This document shows positions 53,982 through 62,600 of a DNA stretch of 64,000 nt, in pieces. Source of the DNA: Alicyclobacillus sp. SP_1 (GTDB taxonomy: Bacteria > Bacillota > Bacilli > Alicyclobacillales > Alicyclobacillaceae). The DNA lies in NCBI RefSeq assembly GCF_024706985.1, contig NZ_JAMCCX010000013.1, forward strand, positions 1 to 64,000, given 5' to 3'. Below the pieces are notes generated by a model. It did not search any database. It was not told the origin of the DNA and saw only the letters and a list, made by a program, of their open reading frames with translations. The position numbers and the translations under genes are program-made. How positions within the stretch are numbered: the stretch's first letter is position 1; the number at the start of each line of letters is the position of its first letter.

Positions 53982-56651
53982 CTAAGTTAGGTTCTGCAAG
54001 TTGAGCAACAGCTGGTAGCTGCTACCCACTGATGGATGCGAGGACACGTACTGTCGAACGTTTGCGGCAGACAGTGCTGACAATCCTCCATCCTTGGCGA
54101 TGAGAGTCAGCATCTTCGCGACTTGCGCTGTGTGGGCGTTCGGATTGTTCAGCACGGTGCCCGCAAACTGTTCTGCCTTGGCGTTGTGGCCGAGCGCGAG
54201 TTCTGCGGTCGCGACGGAATCGTAGCAAAAGGCTTGCAGCTTATATGGGCCGATGGGCGGCAAGTAGGATGGCAAGCTATGCACCACTTTCAACCGCTGT
54301 TGATAGTCCGCGTATAGGCGGAGTACACGCTTGAACTTGCTCACCGCCGTGGCGGAGTTGGTCTTTGCCGTCTGCATTCCGTCAATGACGGCTGCATTGA
54401 TGGCGAGGCTCAAATTTGTTGGGAAGTAAGGTGCATTGTGATAAGCCTCGAGGGCCGTCACGTAAGCGAGATGATACCGGCTGGCATCAAACGCAATGGT
54501 GGCCATTTGCGCTTCTAGAGTGGCGTTGTATGGGTCGAGCGCGATGGCTTGCTGCAAGAGGTGCACGCCTTGGTCAAAGTGTTCTTTTGCGTTACCGCTC
54601 GGGCTGTCGAGTACGGTGTTGGCTTCGTCCACCAAATAATTCGGATTGTACGGCACCACTTGGTGCGCCTCTTTGAACAAGGCTAGTCGAGTAGAGAACG
54701 ACGAGGTCGCATTGGCGGCAGCAACGATACGCTCGCCGCGAACGGCATTCGCATCGAAGTAGAGCGCAGCTAGGGACGTCACCACGGTTGCCGCAAGGAC
54801 TACGCGCGTCAGCACCGACGGGCGCAGGAAAGGTGCGTGGACGACAGCGGGATCGACCCGCTCGATTTTACGCGGACGGTCGACGGTGGTTGCGTCGAGG
54901 GGTTCGCGAGCATTGCCTACAGCCGGAGTGTCTGTGTCCTCGGATATGCTGGCGGCGGCTTTTGCCTGAGCCGATTGCCAGAGGGCCTCTTTGCGCAGCG
55001 CAAAGCCGCTGCCCATACCCACGAAAAAGAGGATGAGCAGAGCTAAAAAGGCAAAGTCCCAGTCCATCAGAGAGTGCGCAAACAGCATCAGGCCAAAAGC
55101 GGCCACGCTTCGCAAAGTGGCGTAGCGCGGGTTTGGCGTGAGAATCGACTTCCATGGCCACACCACGCTGCGAACCATGGGCCAAACCATGAGAAGCAAG
55201 GCGATGGTACCGAGGATGCCGATGTCCATCAACGTATCCACCAAGAATGAGTGAACTTGAGTACTGTAGTAAGGATACGATTCGATTTTCTTAAACATGG
55301 CAGCCCAAGCGCCAAATCCGTTCCCGGTGACGGGGTTGCGGGCCACAATTCGAAGGCCGTCGAGCCAGAAGATGAAGCGCTGAATGACCGACATTTGGTG
55401 AATGTGGTAGCTGTGTAACTTGGCGAGCAGGCTGTGCGATTTGGCGAGAGCAGCGAGCAAGAACAGTATGGCATAGACGATGAGGAGGGTAGGAAACGTG
55501 CGCCGTGCGCCGAAGAAAACGGGAGCGACGCTACCAAACGATAGAGACAGTGCCAAGACGGCCACTGTAGGGATTAGAAATCCGAGAGCAAAACCAGCCC
55601 AGCCGGTGGTTGCGGAATGATTGACGATGGCGAGATGCAACAATAAATAGGAAAAGGCAGCGCCAATTGCAGCCGCCCCGAAGTAGAGTAGAAAGCGACT
55701 ACGCGAAGCATAGGGGCTGTTCCACGAGGCAGGCTGGCTATGCTCCCCGGAGGACGTTTCTACCGCACCCGGCACCGACTCGTGACCCGTTGGGACGTGT
55801 CCGCGCAGCCCAATCATCACGAGCACGAGGACGACCACCCAAAAAAGCAATGCCCCGCGAGATCCCGATAAAAACAACCCAGCCATGTTCAACCCTGCTA
55901 CGCCCGTGAGCAGCGCGCGCAACACAGGCCAGCGGGGGTAGAGGCTGACGAATACTAGCATGCCGATGGTGATGGCAGCGGCGTAAGCGGCATAGGCGTT
56001 GTGATATTGGAACACGGAAGAGACTTGGATGTGCGGTGAGGTTACGATGGCACTTGGGAAGGTCAGCTGCCCCCAGCCATTGGCCACGCCGATGGCGGTC
56101 ATGTACAGCGACGAGGCAGCGAGGCCTAAGACGACCCAGAAAAGACCGTCCGAGCTTGTGCCGTAAAGGCGGACGATCCCGAACGGGAAGAGCAGGGCGA
56201 CGGTGTTGAGCGCTCCTTCCACGGCAAGCGGTAAACTCGCCGCATAAAACAGGGACAAGGCGTACAAGATGACATAAACGGAAAACGCTGCATCAAACCA
56301 TGTGAATTCGGCCAGCAGACGAGATGGGATGGAGGAAACGTCTCCTCCAGCGGTCGGCATGCCTCGGTCCATCTCATCGGCCTCAGACGCATCGGCCGTG
56401 GACGCGGCGGTAGGTGCTGCAAAAGAGGCCACAGGTGTCTGCGTAGTCCTGTCCGCCGAGCGCGCCGTGAATACGGTGATGGCGCGGACAATCGCGTAAA
56501 AAGCAAGGAGTGACAGTAAGATGAGGTCGGCAATCGTTTGTCCGTGTGGGAAGAAGACTCCGTTGTTATAAAACGGCAACCAACTGATGAGCCCGGCAAA
56601 GAGAATCCAGGCGATGTTGGTCCACAGACGTGAAGTGGATGTACGTGTCAA
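53982..56651 (-). CDS. O-antigen ligase/Wzy-like membrane protein with TPR-like C-terminus
   Basis: 889 residues. About twelve helices. The Wzy_C domain is seen in GNGFGAWAAMFKKIESYPYY, STQVHSFLVDTLMDIGILGT and the preceding RFIFWLDGLRIVARNPV, a typical ligase or polymerase active loop with Arg and His. A C-terminal external region (about 640-889) has TPR-like helix pairs (YNPNYLVDEANTVLDS, LLQQAIALDPYNATLEAQ). It likely polymerises or transfers a surface glycan. TTG start with GGAGGA. The stop TAG lies inside the 4-base target site of the IS701 element, so the protein is unchanged by the insertion. Confidence 0.85.
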   Translation of the reverse strand: MTRTSTSRLWTNIAWILFAGLISWLPFYNNGVFFPHGQTIADLILLSLLAFYAIVRAITVFTARSADRTTQTPVASFAAPTAASTADASEADEMDRGMPTAGGDVSSIPSRLLAEFTWFDAAFSVYVILYALSLFYAASLPLAVEGALNTVALLFPFGIVRLYGTSSDGLFWVVLGLAASSLYMTAIGVANGWGQLTFPSAIVTSPHIQVSSVFQYHNAYAAYAAAITIGMLVFVSLYPRWPVLRALLTGVAGLNMAGLFLSGSRGALLFWVVVLVLVMIGLRGHVPTGHESVPGAVETSSGEHSQPASWNSPYASRSRFLLYFGAAAIGAAFSYLLLHLAIVNHSATTGWAGFALGFLIPTVAVLALSLSFGSVAPVFFGARRTFPTLLIVYAILFLLAALAKSHSLLAKLHSYHIHQMSVIQRFIFWLDGLRIVARNPVTGNGFGAWAAMFKKIESYPYYSTQVHSFLVDTLMDIGILGTIALLLMVWPMVRSVVWPWKSILTPNPRYATLRSVAAFGLMLFAHSLMDWDFAFLALLILFFVGMGSGFALRKEALWQSAQAKAAASISEDTDTPAVGNAREPLDATTVDRPRKIERVDPAVVHAPFLRPSVLTRVVLAATVVTSLAALYFDANAVRGERIVAAANATSSFSTRLALFKEAHQVVPYNPNYLVDEANTVLDSPSGNAKEHFDQGVHLLQQAIALDPYNATLEAQMATIAFDASRYHLAYVTALEAYHNAPYFPTNLSLAINAAVIDGMQTAKTNSATAVSKFKRVLRLYADYQQRLKVVHSLPSYLPPIGPYKLQAFCYDSVATAELALGHNAKAEQFAGTVLNNPNAHTAQVAKMLTLIAKDGGLSALSAANVRQYVSSHPSVGSSYQLLLNLQNLT

Positions 56652-56842
56652 GTGACAACTCCTCCAAATGAATAATCAATCCATCGTGTATCCGTTCGTG
56701 GTTCGCGTCTTGCGTATTTACTCGGCGAATGGATTCATGGCTTCTCTTGGGAGCCAACTCCGAACATTAGTATTCTAGCATGGCCACGCTCGGGGAGCAT
56801 CGAAATTTGCTGTAATTTGTCTACCGCATGCCATGAATTGGA

Positions 56843-56871
56843 TTGTCAAGGGACGACTTGTCCTGTATAGT
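56843..56871 (+). promoter_or_regulatory. promoter of the TPR lipoprotein gene
   Basis: TTGTCA at 56843-56848 and TATAGT at 56866-56871 with a 17-base spacer. Confidence 0.6.
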
Positions 56872-56911
56872 GGACATGCGTTTGGGGTGGGGGTAACGAA
56901 CTCAGGATGAG

Positions 56912-57517
56912 GTGATGAATGTGAAGCAAGGACTTCTGATTGCAGCAGTTGCCGCGAGTATGTTGTTGGCGACCGGGTGCGGTTCCGCCAATCATGCCAC
57001 CTCGACGGGAAATAGCAGTGCGAATACGTCGAACACAGCGTCGACCCAATCGACCAAGACGACGACACCAGACCATACCGTTATGGTTGGGGCCAGCGGG
57101 TATTCTGGTCTTGGCAACTTGGACAAATTCGAGAAACAGGCGAAGGCACACTCAACAGACTACAAAGCCCAGTTGGATGCCGGAGTGAGTGCATTTGACA
57201 ATGGCAAATTGACACTCGCGATTCACTATTACGAAAAAGCGGCGAAGCTCAAGCCATCCGCGGCTACGCCAGTCAACAATATTGGGAATGTTTATTACCG
57301 GGCCATGAAGTTGCCGGCGAAAGCACTTCCCTACTATCAAAAAGCCGTCAAAATCAATCCTAAAGAAGGCGTAGCGTGGCTGAATCTGGTTGACGTAGAA
57401 GGGACACTGGGACACAACAGTGCCGCCAAATCATATGCGGTCGAAGCACTGAAAGTCGTGCCGAAGTCGAATGCATACTATTCGTCGCTGCAAACAGCCC
57501 TAAAGAAGATGAAATGA
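56912..57517 (+). CDS. TPR lipoprotein
   Basis: 201 residues. Lipobox A-T-G-C23, a Ser/Thr/Asn linker, then about three TPR units (YKAQLDAGVSAFDNGKLTLA, YYEKAAKLKPSAATPVNNIG, YYQKAVKINPKEGVAWLNL). TPR domains bind partner proteins, so it may be an outside-membrane scaffold for the divergent glycan polymerase or the fibre genes downstream. The exact start among GTG 56912, ATG 56915 and GTG 56921 is unclear. A very strong terminator follows. Confidence 0.8.
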   Translation: MMNVKQGLLIAAVAASMLLATGCGSANHATSTGNSSANTSNTASTQSTKTTTPDHTVMVGASGYSGLGNLDKFEKQAKAHSTDYKAQLDAGVSAFDNGKLTLAIHYYEKAAKLKPSAATPVNNIGNVYYRAMKLPAKALPYYQKAVKINPKEGVAWLNLVDVEGTLGHNSAAKSYAVEALKVVPKSNAYYSSLQTALKKMK

Positions 57518-57530
57518 ACTCCAGAAATCG

Positions 57531-57563
57531 AAAGGAGGCCTCACCTTAGGGTGAGGCCTCCTT
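57531..57563 (+). terminator. strong intrinsic terminator
   Basis: AAAGGAGGCCTCACC pairs perfectly with GGTGAGGCCTCCTTT (15 bp, loop TTA). It ends the lipoprotein transcript. Confidence 0.88.
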
Positions 57564-58172
57564 TGCAACGTTCCGACGGAGAGTCTGTCCAAGAGCATTG
57601 GCCAATTCATCGGAAAGCCCCGCTGAGACTAGCAATAAAAAATAGATACGCATGAAAATGATATAGGGTGTAATTTGGCGAAATTCGATGTAATCACGAG
57701 ATAACTATTCATTTGTACCGGATTTTTAGCCAAAATGAACATTGATGTCCATTCAATGGCAAAGTACACTGTGCTTGGGTGTTCGATAATGAGAATGAAA
57801 GTTGTCTCTAGCGAACATCTCGGGTTCTAAAGATATAGCGCTCACTCATGTAGCATTCGTCCGGCAAGAGGTTAAGGGACCCCATACAAATAGACACCGG
57901 ACAACCACATACTCTAAGGCGCACCGCAGAACCTGCATTGCTTCAATCGAGGTGTTCTTCATTGAGAAGACCACCAGACATCACAAAGAGATAGAGAGAA
58001 CAGATAGAATAAGACGCGCAACGAACAATGTAAGTTTCCGGACGATTTTTTTCGGGCGCCCCTGTGACCCGGTCGATCCGGCAGTCTACGTGTGCCCCGA
58101 CTGTTCATTATAACGAAACACATTCGCTTAAGAAAATTTGGCGGAATTCTGCAACCGAAACGGGTGGTAGGT
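57564..58172 (+). other. long intergenic region before the fibre locus, 609 bases
   Basis: More AT-rich to the eye than its surroundings. A 103-residue ORF (57802-58113) has no RBS or recognisable pattern and is rejected. Candidate -10 TATAAC near 58110. A T7 run at about 58045 follows CCGGACGA. The region may hold the promoter and a regulatory leader of the TasA/SipW locus. I find no known riboswitch consensus. Confidence 0.3.
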
Positions 58173-58982
58173 ATGAGTAGGAATTCCAGCGGCTGGCGCC
58201 CGGTTGAGGGCGGGATTACGCGTAAGCTTCGCCGCGAATGGTCGAATCGGCAGAGTCGTCGTCGAATGATGCGAATTGTGGCCAGTTCGTCCGCAGTGGC
58301 TGCGGGTCTCATGCTCGGTAGCCTGGCGGGGATTCCACAGGTGCGCACATCCTTTGCCCTCATGACCGGCGTTTCATCGGTACAGACCAGCAATTTCGAA
58401 GTCTTCACGTCTCAGGATTGGTTTGAAACTCAGTTTAACGAAATCTCGTTTTTTGAACGTTTGTCGAATTCGAATGTGCAAAACGGTGGGATGATGCGTA
58501 TCACCTCCCCAGCCGCGAGTGATGTCAAAGAAGCAGAGGTTGTTACGCCCAGTGTTACTCATGAAGCCGCGACTGAGCTCGAGACCAGACTGACTGCCGC
58601 GTTGAAGAAGATTGGCACGATTCAACAAGCGATTGATTCCGACGAAGCGGCTTTGCATCCAGAGCCCGTTTGGCTGACCACGGAGCAGAATCGCCTGAAC
58701 AAGATGAGAGATTCTATCGAGTCTGAGCTTGAGGCATTGCAAAAGTCTCAAACAAGCGGAGTGAGGTCTGACAAAGTAGCCGAGCCAACCACTGAAGCGA
58801 CGGTCGGCTCGTCACCAAGCTCGAACGATGCGACCCATGAAAATTCAAGCGCTAACTCGGGCAATTCGTTGCCATCGCAGACCGCTGATTCAACCAACGG
58901 TAAGATTTCTCAAACGACGACAGGAGTGACCTACGGGGTGCCCAAAGGAACCTACGTTGGCACTGCTACAAATAGCAAGTGA
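58173..58982 (+). CDS. secreted protein with TasA-type signal, coiled coil and disordered tail
   Basis: 269 residues. The N-terminus is basic (RKLRREWSNRQSRRRMMR), followed by a signal-like helix ending VRTSFALMTGVSSVQTSNFE. This matches the S-[FY]-A-L-[FM]-T signal-cleavage style of the SipW substrates downstream. The middle has a helical, coiled-coil-like stretch (ELETRLTAALKKIG ... MRDSIESELEALQ). The tail is Ser/Thr/Asn-rich and ends GVPKGTYVGTATNSK. It could be a fibre accessory or anchor protein, similar in position to TapA in Bacillus. It lies 47 bases before sipW. Confidence 0.65.
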   Translation: MSRNSSGWRPVEGGITRKLRREWSNRQSRRRMMRIVASSSAVAAGLMLGSLAGIPQVRTSFALMTGVSSVQTSNFEVFTSQDWFETQFNEISFFERLSNSNVQNGGMMRITSPAASDVKEAEVVTPSVTHEAATELETRLTAALKKIGTIQQAIDSDEAALHPEPVWLTTEQNRLNKMRDSIESELEALQKSQTSGVRSDKVAEPTTEATVGSSPSSNDATHENSSANSGNSLPSQTADSTNGKISQTTTGVTYGVPKGTYVGTATNSK

Positions 58983-59029
58983 AAAAACGCGCCAATGCAG
59001 CAATGCACCAAGGTAGAGGAGGACTTTGA

Positions 59030-59650
59030 ATGACCATCGTCAAACGCACGCTGAATATTTTTAACGCCATCATTGTCACCCTGTTGGTTATCGTCTTCGC
59101 TTCCACGCTGTACCTGACCATCTCTTCTAGAGCCAACAACGGCAATCCGACCGTGGCTGGACAGACGATGTACGAGGTGCTGTCTGGGTCGATGGAGCCG
59201 ACTTTCGATACGGGATCCGTCATTTTTGACAACCCCCACGTCAACATCAACGCGTTGCATAAAGGTGACATCATCACGTTCCATCTACCGAAGAACTCTG
59301 GTTTCAACGGCATGACGGGAGTACTCGTGACACACAGAATTGAGCGCGTTTTTCACGAGAACGGTCAGATTGAGTTTCAAACCAAGGGCGATGCCAATCC
59401 GTCTGTCGACCCCTGGGTGGTGAAACCGCAGAACATCGTGGCACAATATGACAACTTTACCATCCCTTACGTCGGCTACTATCTCAACTTCATTCATGGA
59501 CGCTGGGGCGACGGCTTGTTGCTGATTATTCCGGGAGCATTCTTGGTGATTTCCAGCATGATTACTCTGTTCCGAGAAGTTCTCTCTCTACAACGCCGGG
59601 CGTCAAAGCCAGCGGCAGTGACCAGCGAAGGTGAAAACCTTCCGCAGTAG
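59030..59650 (+). CDS. sipW: SipW-type (ER-type) signal peptidase I
   Basis: 206 residues. N-terminal helix (about 10-30), the catalytic Ser54 in VLSGSMEPTFDTGS, and His102 in VLVTHRIERVF in place of the usual Lys; GDANPSVDP carries the conserved Asp. The Ser-His pair defines the ER/archaeal/SipW type. A second helix is at the C-terminus (LLLIIPGAFLVISSMITLF). In Bacillus, SipW processes TasA and TapA. Here it sits inside an array of five proteins with TasA-type signals, which are its likely substrates. Confidence 0.93.
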   Translation: MTIVKRTLNIFNAIIVTLLVIVFASTLYLTISSRANNGNPTVAGQTMYEVLSGSMEPTFDTGSVIFDNPHVNINALHKGDIITFHLPKNSGFNGMTGVLVTHRIERVFHENGQIEFQTKGDANPSVDPWVVKPQNIVAQYDNFTIPYVGYYLNFIHGRWGDGLLLIIPGAFLVISSMITLFREVLSLQRRASKPAAVTSEGENLPQ

Positions 59651-59684
59651 GGCAGCACGTCGTCTTCCGTCTTAACCATCTCAT

Positions 59685-59766
59685 GGTTTGAACCTTCGCG
59701 AGCGAGCAAGTCGGGGTAAAGGGTTGTCATTCCTCCGAAAAAGCTTGGCCAGAGGGATCAAATAGA
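59685..59766 (+). promoter_or_regulatory. leader element, copy 1
   Basis: About 80 bases upstream of the fibre gene at 59802. Shared with copy 2 at 61254-61329: GGTTTGAACCTTC at the start, GGGGTAAAGGGT in the middle, TTCCTCCG, and GGATCAAATA at the end. TTTGAACC and GGATCAAA can pair (7 of 8) as a closing stem in both copies. Candidate structured regulatory RNA. Confidence 0.55.
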
Positions 59767-59801
59767 TAAATTGAATCTATCAAGTAGGAGGGTAGATAGG
59801 T

Positions 59802-61196
59802 ATGAAAGTTGGCATCAGCGGGAAGTTCGGCATGGCAGCAGCAACGTCTCTGGTCGGTTTAGCCATGATGGGCGCAGGAAGCTTTGCATTGTTCACGGCG
59901 CATGCGAGTACTGGAACAACGTCCGTTGCCGCTGGGACCGTGGATGTAGACGTTAAGGCGGGCGCTCAAGCATTCTCCGATTTGGCACCGATCAATATGA
60001 CCAATATGGTCCCTGGCGACACGGTTGGGTCTTACGTAGTGGTCAAGAACTCGGGGAGTGTCAACGAGGTCATCGACGTTAATACCCATGCACACGGTCC
60101 TATATTTTGGATGGACGGTCTCAACAACGGAAAGATTACCACTGAGAGCTATTACTCATCAGCGAACGGGGTGCCGAGCATTAGCGAGAGCGCGTTACAG
60201 GACACAAATTCAAAGCTTTTTGGGTACCTGACAACCGACGACACTACCTATGGTCACTTCGCGAACTCCAAGGGGCAGACAGTATACAACTATTGGCAAC
60301 CACGTTTGCTACCACATCCGAATGCTCATTACTCTTACGCAGCATCAGATGGGGGATTCGAATCGTATGACTACCGGAACGGCGATAGCAGCACCTATTC
60401 GGATAACAATCCGGCATACTACGACATCAGTTATGGGATATATGACCAGAAACCGGTGGTTAGCATGCAGCCAGGTACCCCTGGGGCCAATGGGATGACG
60501 ACAATGCCTAGCTTCACCATTGATTCCACGAGTGGACAGCCCCTTTCTCCGGTTTCGTCGCCCATTGTGAGCAACCAGCTAACAGCGACCTATACCGAAG
60601 CGGGTTGGACGCTTCCAGATCAGAAACAAGCGAACGCCTCTGCATCGACGAACTTCACAGAGTCTGGATCTGGCGCGGTTACAGAACCAATCGGGCTGAA
60701 AGGTTTTAGCGGGAATACGGAAGTCGACGGAATCGTCTTGGCACCAGGCCAGTACATGGTTCTTGAATATACTGGAAAGCTTCCGTTAGTAGCCGGAAAT
60801 GACTATCAGGATGCGTGGGGAAACGTTCGGGTCGGCATCGATGCAGCTCAATGGGAGAATAACCACACGCCGAATCCGTCCGCAAATGGAGGCACCGGTG
60901 AAGGGCATTTGCAGACACTTCCAACGTATTCTAGTTCTGAATCGGGAGATGCCTTTTTCGTAAAGGTCTTTGGTCCAGATGGTGTCAAGCCAAGTGAGAG
61001 CACCACACTTTCGGATTTCCAAAGCTACTACAGCAACTATATCGATAAGGGATACATGAGCAATGTTACTGCGGGTACTTATACAACTGGCAGTGATAGT
61101 CCCGGTGTTATGCTGACTTTTGATTACACATCTAACGGGAGCGATCTCTCACCGAAAGCATTGGTAAGACAGATAAAGCATGATTATTTTCTCTGA
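59802..61196 (+). CDS. TasA/camelysin-like fibre protein, paralog 1
   Basis: 464 residues. The signal (MAAATSLVGLAMMGAGSFALFTAHAS) is typical of CalY/TasA proteins cut by SipW. The mature part starts TTSVAAGTVDVDVKAGAQ, has the strand pattern NMVPGDTVGSYVVVKNSGSVNEVIDV of this jelly-roll family and then a long specific region with aromatic repeats. A second conserved block near 310-350 is GQYMVLEYTGKLPLVAGND and IDAAQWENNHT. TasA forms extracellular amyloid-like or donor-strand fibres. ATG at 59802 after GTAGGAGGG. It is larger than Bacillus TasA (261 residues). Confidence 0.85.
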   Translation: MKVGISGKFGMAAATSLVGLAMMGAGSFALFTAHASTGTTSVAAGTVDVDVKAGAQAFSDLAPINMTNMVPGDTVGSYVVVKNSGSVNEVIDVNTHAHGPIFWMDGLNNGKITTESYYSSANGVPSISESALQDTNSKLFGYLTTDDTTYGHFANSKGQTVYNYWQPRLLPHPNAHYSYAASDGGFESYDYRNGDSSTYSDNNPAYYDISYGIYDQKPVVSMQPGTPGANGMTTMPSFTIDSTSGQPLSPVSSPIVSNQLTATYTEAGWTLPDQKQANASASTNFTESGSGAVTEPIGLKGFSGNTEVDGIVLAPGQYMVLEYTGKLPLVAGNDYQDAWGNVRVGIDAAQWENNHTPNPSANGGTGEGHLQTLPTYSSSESGDAFFVKVFGPDGVKPSESTTLSDFQSYYSNYIDKGYMSNVTAGTYTTGSDSPGVMLTFDYTSNGSDLSPKALVRQIKHDYFL

Positions 61197-61253
61197 CCAT
61201 AAGCTGAATTTTGCATCACGCTTCCAGGTGGGCCCGTGGACAGTTTCGTGTTG

Positions 61254-61329
61254 GTTTGAACCTTCTGTAAAGAGCCTTGCGGGGTAAAGGGTGATTTTCC
61301 TCCGTAGCGCTAAGGAAGAAGGATCAAAT
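61254..61329 (+). promoter_or_regulatory. leader element, copy 2
   Basis: Counterpart of 59685-59766, upstream of the paralog at 61361, with the same ordered conserved blocks and variable spacers. Confidence 0.55.
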
Positions 61330-61360
61330 ATAAAAAAACAGTATTCGGAGGGATTCTAAG

Positions 61361-62452
61361 ATGGGAATGAAGATGACGTCGAAGTTGGGCATGGCGGCAG
61401 CGACATCGCTGGCCGGATTGGCAATGATGGGCGCAGGAAGCTTTGCATTGTTCACGGCGCATGCATCTACGCCTACGCAGAGCTTTGCTGCAGGCACGGT
61501 GGACATTGCGGTGAATTCTACAACACCACAAGCTTTTTCTAACCTAAAGACCATCTCCATGCACAATCTAGTGCCAGGTGACTACGTTGGCGGTGCTCTT
61601 GTCGTTGAGAACACTGGCAGTGTAGACGAGGTATTGAAAATCAACACGCATACTCACCCCAACGGAAAAGGGCAACACTCTCCAATCTTCTGGCCGGATG
61701 GCATTAATAATGGCGAAGCGACAATGCTGAATGGGTACAAAGAGGGTACGGGAGTGTTCCCCGACGGATTTACGTTTGCGGAGCCAGCGTCTATGGCGGA
61801 CTCGGTGGCGCAAAAAACATATGGCCCGGACTATTGGCAACCACGCACATTGCAACAGCCCCGTTGGAGTACAAAAAACAGCGGGTACGAGTCGTACGAC
61901 TATGCGGAAGGTCGAACAACGACATACACAGATGACCACCCTGCTTGGTATACGGAAACTTTCAGCGTGTATGCCAATGGTACTGCTCCGACCGTGACCA
62001 TGACCCCCAATGCGAACACAAATGGTGTAACGAAGGCACCTACTTTCAACGTTACCGGGGGCACGCTGGCGTCTAGCAGTGACATTAAGACCGTCGGGAA
62101 TGCAACCAATGACATTACCTATACCTATACTCCGGCCGGTTATCAAAACGGTACAGGATTTTCTGGAAATAAAGGAACAATCGGGAATGAGGCACCTTCG
62201 TTCTCAACCGAGGAGTTCTCCGGAAAGTCTTCTGTCCAGGGCATCGTGCTCAAGCCTGGTCAGTACTTGGTGATTGAATACACCGGTCACCTGCCACTGC
62301 TTGCAGGAAATGACTATCAAGACACATGGGGTCAACTGAGAATCGGCATCGATGCAGCACAATGGGAGAATAACCATACGGACAGTCAGAATCCGACTGA
62401 TGTCAATCAGAACGCTGGGACAATCCAACCTAGTAGCACATTCACGGCGTAA
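61361..62452 (+). CDS. TasA/camelysin-like fibre protein, paralog 2
   Basis: 363 residues. The signal peptide and first mature residues are nearly the same as in paralog 1 (GMAAATSLAGLAMMGAGSFA, SFAAGTVDIAVN). The core block NLVPGDYVGGALVVENTGSV and the late block GQYLVIEYTGHLPLLAGND plus IDAAQWENNHT are shared. The protein ends about 25 residues after that block, whereas paralog 1 continues for about 120 residues. It is probably a second fibre subunit. It arose by tandem duplication that included the leader. The signal peptide DNA shares a 41-base identical stretch with paralog 1. Confidence 0.85.
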   Translation: MGMKMTSKLGMAAATSLAGLAMMGAGSFALFTAHASTPTQSFAAGTVDIAVNSTTPQAFSNLKTISMHNLVPGDYVGGALVVENTGSVDEVLKINTHTHPNGKGQHSPIFWPDGINNGEATMLNGYKEGTGVFPDGFTFAEPASMADSVAQKTYGPDYWQPRTLQQPRWSTKNSGYESYDYAEGRTTTYTDDHPAWYTETFSVYANGTAPTVTMTPNANTNGVTKAPTFNVTGGTLASSSDIKTVGNATNDITYTYTPAGYQNGTGFSGNKGTIGNEAPSFSTEEFSGKSSVQGIVLKPGQYLVIEYTGHLPLLAGNDYQDTWGQLRIGIDAAQWENNHTDSQNPTDVNQNAGTIQPSSTFTA

Positions 62453-62600
62453 TTGAAGGGCATGTGTTAACGCGGTCGGTCTCTCAGCAGGAGATGGACG
62501 GCTAAATACTTGTGCCGCTGTGTCACGGAGATTTCGTAAAATTTCAGTGGACACACAGCATTCTAAGCGCTCTACCTAATTTTGTTTGGAGGTTAGCCTG

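Noticed and set aside
57802-58113. 103-residue ORF in the long intergenic region
   Set aside because: No RBS, basic and compositionally odd translation, no recognised pattern, and it runs across the likely promoter of the next gene.
59685-61329. Known c-di-GMP riboswitch (GEMM class) in the duplicated leaders
   Set aside because: The leaders lack the conserved GEMM core sequences I know (for example the CGCAAAGCC-type core). The elements are reported only as a candidate of unknown class.
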